From the NCBI GenBank assembly GCA_028571685.1, contig CM053142.1:130192796-130256795 (forward strand): DNA of 64,000 bases, in the 5' to 3' direction. The notes beneath the pieces were generated by a model that was not told the origin of the DNA, did not search any database, and worked only from the letters and a program-made list of their open reading frames with translations. The stretch comes from Heterohyrax brucei (taxonomy: Eukaryota; Chordata; Mammalia; Hyracoidea; Procaviidae). Of the stretch, positions 11,557 to 19,551 are shown piece after piece. Position 1 is the stretch's first letter, and each line of letters starts with the position of its first letter. The translations under genes and the position numbers were made by a program.

Positions 11557-12295
11557 TTTCAACATTTATGAATAAATCATAAATCTGACGTTATTTGAGT
11601 TACTCTATAGAATTATTTTCCTCGGCTTCCTCGCCTGTGACAGACAGATAGACTTGTGGGATTGTGGAGAAAATAGATGAAGTAAGTTGGCACAATGAGG
11701 GGCAAGGAATAATATCTCAATAAACACTCTTGGTAACAGCACTGGTGGCTCTGCAATGTGCCAACCATTCAGATCAGCTGTACTACAATGTCCCAGAAAT
11801 CCCTTCCCAGTACACTTGCAAGAGAGACTGTATAGGACTATTTGGAGGACAAACGTGAAGCAGCTATCATTTTGTCATCTTACATGTATTGTTGTTTATT
11901 TTCTAATCTCTTCATTGGTATGGAGCAGAAAGCAGACATATAACAGCCCTGCTTCTTTTGGCTCCTTGAGCTTGTCTGACTTCTGGGTGACGTGTGTGTT
12001 TAGTTCCAGGACTAAAGTGCCTCATTTCTGCCTGGCAGAAACACTTATTCAGGTCAGTGACCACAAGAACTGACAGAAGTTTCAGTTCATTCTTAGGGGC
12101 TCCAGATCATATTTGTGAGTTTCCGTCCATCTGTCCTTCTTCTCTTCTGTTTTAGATCCATCTTCCCCTGCTGATGGCTTGCCATGTGACTTTTAATCTC
12201 CAGTATCAGATATGTACAACAGACCTTCAGAGACTACTGAGCTAGATTCCACAGTTGCATAAGATCAAATCCCTGTGATCACTTTCTTTCTGCGT

Positions 12296-12296
<1 letters not shown>
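11557..12296. other. unassigned sequence
   Basis: No recognised repeat. An open frame of 105 codons at 11756-12073 starts with no strong context and lacks a domain signature; I treat it as chance. Confidence 0.4.

Positions 12297-12358
<62 letters not shown>
12297..12358 (+). repeat. (CA)31 microsatellite
   Basis: A pure, uninterrupted run of about 31 CA units. The minus-strand frame through it encodes only alternating Cys-Val and is not a gene. Pure long CA arrays are usually polymorphic. Confidence 0.98.
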
Positions 12359-12361
<3 letters not shown>

Positions 12362-12629
12362 TGTTTCTACTGACTGCAGCCTGACTAATATCAATGATAC
12401 AGGGAGTAGTTGAAAGGAATTCAATGTCCATTATTTGAATTAAGTTTTAGAAACCCTCTTTTGATAGCTTGTAACCATAAACAGTTCTTACTATGGCATC
12501 TTGGTGCTTTTGAAAACAATATAGTGACATGTATGTGAAGAGCAACAGCACCTCTAATAATAATTGAAGACTGATGCTTCTAGAGACTACTTATTATATT
12601 GTGTCAGATGTGATTTCAAATATTTCAGA

Positions 12630-12755
12630 AGAACCCTGAGAAGCAGGTTTTATCAATGTTTTCATTTTACAGATGAGGAAAATGAGACCACACGCAAGTA
12701 ACTTTCTAAAGTCACGCAGTTAATACTTGGTAAAGCCAGGACTTTCACACTTGGC
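12630..12755 (-). repeat. MIR fragment
   Basis: 'cattttacagatgaggaaaa', then 'taactttctaaagtcacgca' and 'aaagccaggactttcacac' follow the reversed MIR core and head. It is antisense and diverged. Confidence 0.75.
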
Positions 12756-13520
12756 ACTGGTACCAGAGCCTGTGTGCAACACTGCTCCCTTATGCCAGCA
12801 GGTACTGTGAAATTCCAAGAGAGGAAATGAACTAACAACATTGCTGAAAATGTACTGGGAGATTGCTTAATTAGGAAAGATGAGAGTGTAAGAGGGTGGC
12901 AGTTTACTGAGTTCCACACAAACCGGGTGGTATTGATTTTCCAGACTTCTCGCTTTAAAAGATCATGTTCTTTCCTCAAAAATTATTTTATTGCCCTTCT
13001 TTCACTATTTCTTTACTTGTCCCACTGTCCCTCTCCACTCTACAGTTTTCTTCTTTTTTGATCTTTTTTCTTGCCAGCATTCCAGGCTGGAAATATTTTT
13101 AGGAGCAGCTTGTTACATGATATTTCACTAAAAATAATACAAGTCAAGTTATTGGCACAAGAGTTAGGCTTGGAGGAACACCAGTTGTGCAGAGCCTGGA
13201 AAGTGGCTTGGTAGAGCTGTCATGGTTTTAAAAACAGAATAAATCTCTGAGACTGTACAGCTGATGAGGAGGGTGCTGAGATTCCCAGAGCTGAGCGAGC
13301 ACCTAGTGCTTCCCCGGGCTCTGATGACTTGAGGGTGGGACACCTTGCTAGACATGTGTTTGGGGGCAAATTGGGATCTGTGGAGGTGATATGTCTCCCT
13401 TGGTCTGTTCATTCATTCTTCTCTAATAGCCATAATAGTTCAAGTTCCTGAGGGCTCTCTTCTCTTTTAACTCTATCATCTCTCCTCTGGAAAACTCACA
13501 CATCCCCATTCAATTTTTGT
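12756..13520. other. unassigned sequence
   Basis: No gene or repeat recognised. The minus-strand frames at 12662-12979 and 13164-13412 have no domain signature. Confidence 0.4.
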
Positions 13521-13524
13521 ATAC

Positions 13525-13870
13525 AGTTGGGCAGCTTAGTTTTTAGAAGTATGGACTAGGGAGTCTGGGTTTGAATCCAGGCTCTGCACTTGTTAGCTGA
13601 GTGATTTAACAATTCTAGCACCACCAGAACCAGTTGCAACTGGGTTGGCTCTAGCCCATGGTGACTTCATGTATGTCAGACTAGGACTGTATTCCACAGG
13701 GTTATAAATGGATGCTTTTCTGGGAGTAATCACTGTAACCTCCAGTCTTTTGGCTAGCAGCCATGCATGTTAACTGTCTATACCAGCCAGTTTTCTCATA
13801 GATAAAATAGATTTAACTATTGTACTTAACCTCTGATGTTTTTGAGCTAGGTTAAACAGTTTTGTATTTA
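13525..13870 (+). repeat. MIR interrupted by a SINE
   Basis: The left part (to ~13608) reads 'gagtctgggtttgaatccag', 'gctctgcacttgttagctga', the MIR head and core. The right part (from ~13790) reads 'gttttctcatagataaaata', the continuation of the same MIR. An antisense SINE at 13612-13789 splits the two halves, so MIR is the older of the two. Confidence 0.75.
13612..13789 (-). mobile_element. SINE, longer-body variant
   Basis: Antisense copy of the variant that carries an extra central segment. The tail is decayed; 'tattccacagggttataaat' and 'cttttggctagcagccatgc' mark the middle and head. Inserted into a MIR. Confidence 0.7.
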
Positions 13871-13889
13871 CAAAGTGCGCACCATTAGC

Positions 13890-14042
13890 ATTACCCACTG
13901 CCTCTGAGTCAATTTTGCCTCATAGCAACCCTATGGGACAGAGTAGAACTGCCCCACAGAGTTTGCAAGGAACACCTGGTGGATTTGAACTGCTTTTTGG
14001 TTAGCAGCCATAGCATTTAACTACTACACCACCAGGGTTTCC
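13890..14042 (-). mobile_element. tRNA-derived SINE (AfroSINE type)
   Basis: Antisense copy with the tail ('cccactgcctctgagtcaat'), body ('gggacagagtagaactgccc') and head ('taactactacaccaccaggg') all present. Confidence 0.92.
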
Positions 14043-14159
14043 AGAAAGTGCTGTGAAACTATAAAGTGAGTGGTAAACAGCAAGCATTTGAAAAATGGCT
14101 GTAAAATAAATGTCGGTATGTTTGCTTAGTTCAGACTTCTCCTCTGTGTTCTAGACCCA

Positions 14160-14990
14160 AATGACTGCTGACTCCTTATATCCACTTGTGTAAATCACAA
14201 CAATGTTTCCAGACTGAATTCAGTCTCTCTCCTAAAACATTCTCTGCCTTTAGTGTTTTCCATGCCAACTGTCACCCCCTCCCATTCATTCCCTCATCTA
14301 GAAACATGGGGGTCACTTTGATCTCACTCTGCTTCACTTACTCTGCCCATCACGTGTCGTCGAATTCTGCCTCCTAAACATTTTTCGTTTCCTCCTGTAA
14401 CCTTTGTCATCCCTGGTGGGTCCAGTCACCATCATCTTTGTCTTCACCGTAACAATAAACTCCCAGTAGCCTCCCTGCACCGGTGCTCAGCCTTCTTCAA
14501 TTGATCACTCAAACTATGGCAAAGAGGATTCTTTAAAACAAACAGACGTAACACTGGAAGCCCCTTTTGAAAACCTTTCTGTGAACTTCTGTAGATTTTG
14601 CTCTTTAAAGCTTCAGAGGCTGCTCTCGGTCTATGAAACCCTTTGTGTTCTGGCCTCTCCCCTCCCTCTCTCCCTTCTTCCTGTCTTTTCAGTTCATGGG
14701 TCTTCCTTCAACTCTCGGAACATATTGTGTTCTTCCTTCCACTTCAGAATCTACTGAGATGTTGCTCCTCCTGTAGAGAATACATTAGTCTTGAGCCTTC
14801 ACCATCGTCTCCTGTCCATTTAACTCTTCCTTCAAGAACCAGATGCCACTCCTCATCTCATATTAGTCTAAAAGCTCCTGTTGGGACACTTTTATCACAA
14901 CTTTACTTTACCTCTGTGTTGTTTACTACAATCATAATTAATTTTTTTTAAATTATTTTTTGTTTCCCCACTGGACATACCACTAGGGAA
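14160..14990 (+). mobile_element. L2 LINE fragment
   Basis: Sense L2. The segment 'agaaacatgggggtcacttt' matches the L2 ORF phrase encoding a RNLGV-like motif. Farther on, 'cttcaagaaccagatgccac' and 'ttgtttccccactggacata' match the L2 3' end. There is no intact frame. L2 is an ancient placental repeat and fits the old background layer. Confidence 0.75.
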
Positions 14991-15774
14991 AAAAATCTGT
15001 TTATATTGATTTCATGGCACCTAAAATATACTAAAAAAATACATGTTTAATCAATGAACAAGTGCATTTGTGATTTTAGCCCAGTCATCCCACCTTTGAT
15101 CTTTGTCAGTGAACATTGGTAAGGAATAAATTAAGCAGCTGCCTCGCTCTGAACCTCACTCACTTAAAAAAGTACTCTGGGTTCATAGATCCTAAACTTC
15201 TACAAATATAATACCCATTTTTTTTAAAGAGAATTTTATTTCAAATTAGCCAGATTTAGAAACATGTTTGATATCCCTAAAGACTTTCATTTGCTAAAAC
15301 TGCATATTGGCTCTACTTTTGCACAGCTTACAAAGAGAAATCCTGCTCCTATGCAGCTTCTTTCCCAAGGTGCACCTTTACATCTGTTTGTAAGAGAATA
15401 TGGTAAACAACCAAATCTCTTTGTGACCTTTTTTTCCAAGTGTGTCCCTTATTGCTCATAATGGGCCACAAAACATTGAAACAGATAATTTTGTTCATCG
15501 TTTCTCAGTGTCTAAATTATCAGAGAAGCACAATAACACGAACAAAAAAAGAGACTGAAAGCCTACTGAAAGGATATTGACATTTTTAAGGATTTCTAGC
15601 TATTTTTGTGAAACAAGCTATGGTGAAGGCATTAGAAACTTAATCAGATTTTTATTTCAGAGGAGCAAGAAGAAGAGGAAGCCAAAGTGCCATTATATAC
15701 TGAATAGTCAACTATCAAGTGTGAAGCTATGTATAAGAATGGCATATAATATTCTAGACTATTTAGTATAAGAA
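14991..15774. other. unassigned sequence
   Basis: No recognised gene or repeat. Short open frames at 15264-15461 and 15577-15771 carry no family motif. Confidence 0.4.
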
Positions 15775-15775
15775 A

Positions 15776-15985
15776 AGAAACAACCAGTTACCATTGAGCC
15801 AACTCTGACTCATGACAACCCCTTGTGAGTCAGAGAAAAACAGTGCTCCACAGGGTTTTCAGCGACTGATTTTCTGGAAGTCAATCAGCAAGCCTTTCTT
15901 CCCAGGCAGCCCTGCTTGACTCAAGCTCCCAACCTTTCAGTTAGCAGATGAGTGCATTAACCATTCACATCATCCAGGAAACAAT
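15776..15985 (-). mobile_element. SINE, longer-body variant
   Basis: Antisense copy with the tail ('accattgagccaactctgac'), the extra middle ('ttttctggaagtcaatcagc', 'aagcctttcttcccag') and the head ('tgcattaaccattcacatca'). Same variant as 61178-61377 and 63410-63595. Confidence 0.85.
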
Positions 15986-16162
15986 ATATTTATAGTAATT
16001 ATATTTAAATTATAATATAATTTGGGGAAACTTGTAAAAATGGAAAAAAATTGAATATATGTTTAACCCTAACGCACAATGACTTACTTTTTATTGACTT
16101 TTGTTCCCAAGAAAAATGTCCTCAAATTTTAAAATATATTTATCTGACTCTCTTGATTCACT

Positions 16163-16203
16163 TAGCCAAGCCAAGTGTCTTCAAGTCGGATCTGACTCAT
16201 GGT
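16163..16203 (+). repeat. short RTE 5'-end-like fragment
   Basis: 'agccaagccaagtgtcttca' then 'gtcggatctgactcatgg'. This matches the outer end of the RTE copy at 22370-22410 read in reverse, and stops abruptly after ~40 bases. Confidence 0.45.
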
Positions 16204-17361
16204 TGATTCACTTATGTGGATAATAGTTTAATTTCTTTCTCTCTACTGGACATGGAAAAGAGGCAATGGAGAATACTGTCTTTTTCCTTATAGTCTGATT
16301 GCATCTCTCAATTTTGCTTAATCCCTGAACTCTTGCAAAGACTGGAAACTACATTTAAAAATGTTCCATCACGCCTGATGAGCTGAATTAGGTTATTGAA
16401 GTTGGTGAACTACCCAGGCATTACAAGGACACACAATTGCTCTACAGAGTCTTTTAGTGCAGTTTCAAAGGGGGCCATGGATGTTCTGAAGTCAAACATG
16501 CGTTTTGGATATTTCATCCCTTCTTTTTGTAACTAATTTAGACTTTTTTCCCCAAGCCTTTTGAATTATGTTTTTTGAAAGTATAGCCTCTTGATAGTAA
16601 AATATTCTGCAAAGATACTGCCTTCTATGTGAAGTAGCATTCCTCTCTCCTAAAATAACACTCAAATGTTTCAAAAGCTGTATCTTTATTTTAAGGATCA
16701 TTTGAGGATTTGATGTTCATTTATATAAAATTTTTATAGTTTTTATAGCTTATAGCCTTGAAAGTCTCCACAAGGTAGTTTCTAAGCCTCCGTCTTTCTA
16801 ACTAAAGAGTCCTAGTCTTGCTAGTCTGTCATCATATGGCTCACTTATCTTCCTGTGAATAGCAGACATCTGTTAGTTTTTGGTCAACCAAAATCCATTC
16901 AATGATCCAGCTATCAATTGGGAGTGCATCCTTCGCTCTCTCACTCTCTATGCACTGATGGAGCTACCCTCCACCCTAGCCTGGAGAAGGTGTCTGAGCC
17001 ATGCCTGGCCACATACAGCCTCATATTTTCCTGGTCACAATGAATTCTTTGTAGATGGACACGTGATCAAATCAGTGCCACTGAGATGCCATGAAATGTT
17101 GGAACTATTAAGGCAGAGGAAGGTGTTCCTTTTTTGGCTGAGTGTAAACATGAAAGAAGAATGTTCTGAGTCTGTTGCAATTACTTTTCTTTCACAAAGG
17201 GGACTCTTTCTTAGAGTGGAGCTATTGTCATTAAGCAGTAGTTGTTTACAACCCTAAAATAGAGTGGAGCCTGAGGACTTAAAATATCGTTGATGTCCTA
17301 TAATAATCAGTTCCCAATCTCTGAATGCTCAAGTGAATTATTTTATGAAATTCCAGAGATC
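16204..17361. other. unassigned sequence
   Basis: No recognised gene or repeat over more than 1 kb. An open frame of 125 codons at 16880-17257 begins TTG-like in context, lacks a domain signature and is not flanked by clear splice sites; I do not call it. Confidence 0.4.
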
Positions 17362-17741
17362 TCTATTATGAATTAAAATTTTCCACCCCAAAATATATGC
17401 TGGAGTTTTAACCCCTAGACCTATGGGTATAATCCTGTTTAGAAATAGAGTTTTCTTTGTTATGCTTATGAAGCCATACAAATGCCGAGTGTTTCCTAAA
17501 CCTAATGATTTCTTAAATATAAAAAAGAGCAGATTAGACACAGTGGTGGGCACAAATGGGGAAAGACACATGCCATGTGAGAATCACCAAGGAACAAAGG
17601 AAGGCTATGGCTACAGAAACTGAATTAAACAAGGCTCTTTCCCGGTAGCTGATGCCCTGAACTTCTATGAGAAGATAAATTTCTGTCCTTTACAGTCACC
17701 TAGTTGTGGTACTTGTGTTACAGAAGCACTAGAGAACTAAG
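17362..17741 (+). mobile_element. MLT1-like LTR (ERVL-MaLR)
   Basis: The opening is decayed ('ccaccccaaaatatatgctg', 'gagttttaaccc'). The end is clear: 'agaagataaatttctgtcct', 'cacctagttgtggtacttgt', 'cagaagcactagagaact'. Solo LTR, old. Confidence 0.65.
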
Positions 17742-17842
17742 ACTAACTCCAAAGATAAAATGCATGCTGGGAAAATCTCAAGAGCTTTTCAGGGCTGTAG
17801 GAGCCATACCTAATTGTTAGTGATGTCGCTGAGTTACAGACT

Positions 17843-18200
17843 TTGTTGTTAGTTGCTATCAAGTCAGCAGTGACTCATGACAACTGTATGTACAACAGAA
17901 TGACATGTTTCCTGGTCATGTGCCACCTTCACAGCTCTTGGTATGCTTGAGTCCATTGTGCGGCCACTGTGTATTTCGAGTGCCTTCTAACCTAGATGGC
18001 TCATCTTTCAGCATTATTATCAGACAGCATTCTATTATGACCTATAAGGTATTCATTGGCTAATATTTGGAAGCAGGATTCCAGGCCTTTCTGCCTAGTC
18101 CATTTTAGTCTGGACATTCTGCTGAAACCTGTCCACCAAATACCTGCTGACGTTTGAAATAAATGCTGGTGGCATAAGTTCCAACAAGATAGCAACATTC
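17843..18200 (-). mobile_element. RTE-derived SINE: 5' head joined to 3' tail
   Basis: The left ~140 bases (antisense) are the RTE 3' end ('tgctatcaagtcagcagtga', 'tgtacaacagaatgac', 'gtatgcttgagtccattgtg'). The right part is a distinct module that includes 'gctgaaacctgtccaccaaa' and ends 'ggtggcataagttccaacaa'. From my knowledge of elephant repeats, that module resembles the 5' leader of the autonomous RTE, so this would be an internally deleted RTE. The same two modules recur in sense at 29400-29705. Confidence 0.65.
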
Positions 18201-18374
18201 AAGTTTCTACAGTATGACAGACTGACATAATGGTAGAGAAAGATTTAAAAACTCGCATAATGTCACACAATTTTGCAATGGTAGAGCTTGGGCTCGGCCC
18301 TACCTAATACTTGAATTTGTTCCTTTTTATTAGTATTACTTCTATAATCACTAATATCATTGATATTGTGCCTA

Positions 18375-18480
18375 TTGTTGCCTGTGTCCCAGGTACTATA
18401 ATAAGTGAGTCACATTTAGGATCTCCCTCCTGCTACATGACAACCCCATAAGGTAATTAGTATTTTTAATGAAGTGACAA
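18375..18480 (-). repeat. possible MIR fragment
   Basis: 'cccaggtactataataagtg' and 'tgacaaccccataaggtaat' resemble the 3' part of a reversed MIR. Weak match. Confidence 0.35.
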
Positions 18481-18568
18481 AGCAAAGGATTTCTACTTAT
18501 CTGTGCTGTTTTGTGCTTTCAATAACTATCCTTTATACATTTATGAAATGTATGTATTGTTGCATGTA

Positions 18569-19129
18569 TGAGGACTGCCAATTAAGTTCATGAACTCATC
18601 CTAGAAAAAGTGCTACATACCTCATTGCTGAATATCCCTGTGGTCACCTTTGAAATACTCCCCTTGGGAAGCTATGCACTGATGCCAGACCCTAGGCAAC
18701 CCTTCAAAGTAATTTGGAACTTCATTTCTGGAATGGCCATCAGAACCGTCATCATATTACCCTTGACGTCCTGAATGTTATCAAAATGTCTTCCTTTCAA
18801 TATTTCCTGTACCCTCCAGTAAAGAAAAAAGTTATTGGGGGCCAGATCAGGTGAGTAGGGCAGGTGTTCCGATACAGCTATTTGTTTATTCGCTAAAAAC
18901 TCCCTCACAGACAACCACACAATTAAGTTCATAAACTTGCCACCGTGCTGCTATGCACAATGGCCATTCTAGAAAGAGTTCCAAAATTGTTCTGAAGGCT
19001 GGGCTAGGTGCTGGTGTTGGTGCCTAGCTTCCCAAGGGGAGTACTGTGAAGGTGACTGTAGTGATATTCAGCAATGAGGTATGTAGCGCTTAGAACAATT
19101 AAGTTCATGGACTTAATTGTCGGACCTCA
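18569..19129 (-). mobile_element. deletion-derived mariner with long inverted arms
   Basis: 561 bases flanked on both sides by TA (18567-18568 and 19130-19131), the mariner target duplication. The outer ends pair as 'tgaggactgccaattaagtt' and, reversed, 'tgaggtccgacaattaagtc'. The pairing continues inwards for about 170 bases on each side (18569-18740 with 18961-19129), far beyond the ~30-base repeats usual for mariners. The 220-base centre encodes a transposase C-terminus on the minus strand. The element at 37069-37631 has the same architecture. Confidence 0.85.
18680..18932 (-). pseudogene. mariner transposase C-terminal remnant
   Basis: Minus-strand reading includes VREFLANKQIAVSEHLPYSP, then DLAPNNFFLYWRVQEILKGR, then HFDNIQDVKGN. 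This is the end of a mariner DD34D transposase. The N-terminal DNA-binding part and the first two catalytic aspartates are absent. At the position of the third catalytic Asp (the D of 'APxDFFLF' in active relatives) this copy has Asn. It cannot encode an active enzyme. Confidence 0.85.
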
Positions 19130-19161
19130 TATGTGTGTATATATATATATGTATATATATA
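19129..19161 (+). repeat. AT-rich microsatellite at mariner edge
   Basis: 'tgtgtgtatatatatatatg' followed by more TA units begins directly at the mariner's TA target site. The transposon probably landed in, or seeded, this run. Confidence 0.85.
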
Positions 19162-19551
19162 TGAATGGCAGCCATCAGAGAAAAATGGCGGCTCCAAAGT
19201 CAGTGCCACAGGGTAGAACTGAAGTTAGATGTGTATGGAAATGGATCTATTCCATATAGGTGAATCAGTTCTTTCTAAATATACTTATGGAGAATTTTTA
19301 ATGGGAATCAAGAAGGACATAGAGACTTATGACCAGAACTAATGGCCTTTGAAATACTTTTTCAAAAGCTTAAAAAAAAATAAAGGTAATATTCTTTATA
19401 AGGGCAACATTCTTTTAAAGGAAATGGTAGAATTTGACATTTTACATTCTCTGGTTTTCTATTTAGTAGTATTCATGTAAAGTATTATAATTTTCATGGA
19501 GACAACTATTACCACGATTTGGTTTATCAGAGTGTTTTTTGCTACTGCTGT
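19162..19551. other. unassigned sequence
   Basis: Nothing recognised between the mariner and the RTE. Confidence 0.4.

Noticed and set aside
12242-12424. Minus-strand open frame rich in Cys-Val repeats
   Set aside because: It is only the (CA)31 microsatellite read as codons.
16880-17257. 125-codon open frame as a possible gene
   Set aside because: No recognisable domain, no flanking splice sites that convince, and no repeat-derived coding origin. Length is within what chance allows in 64 kb.
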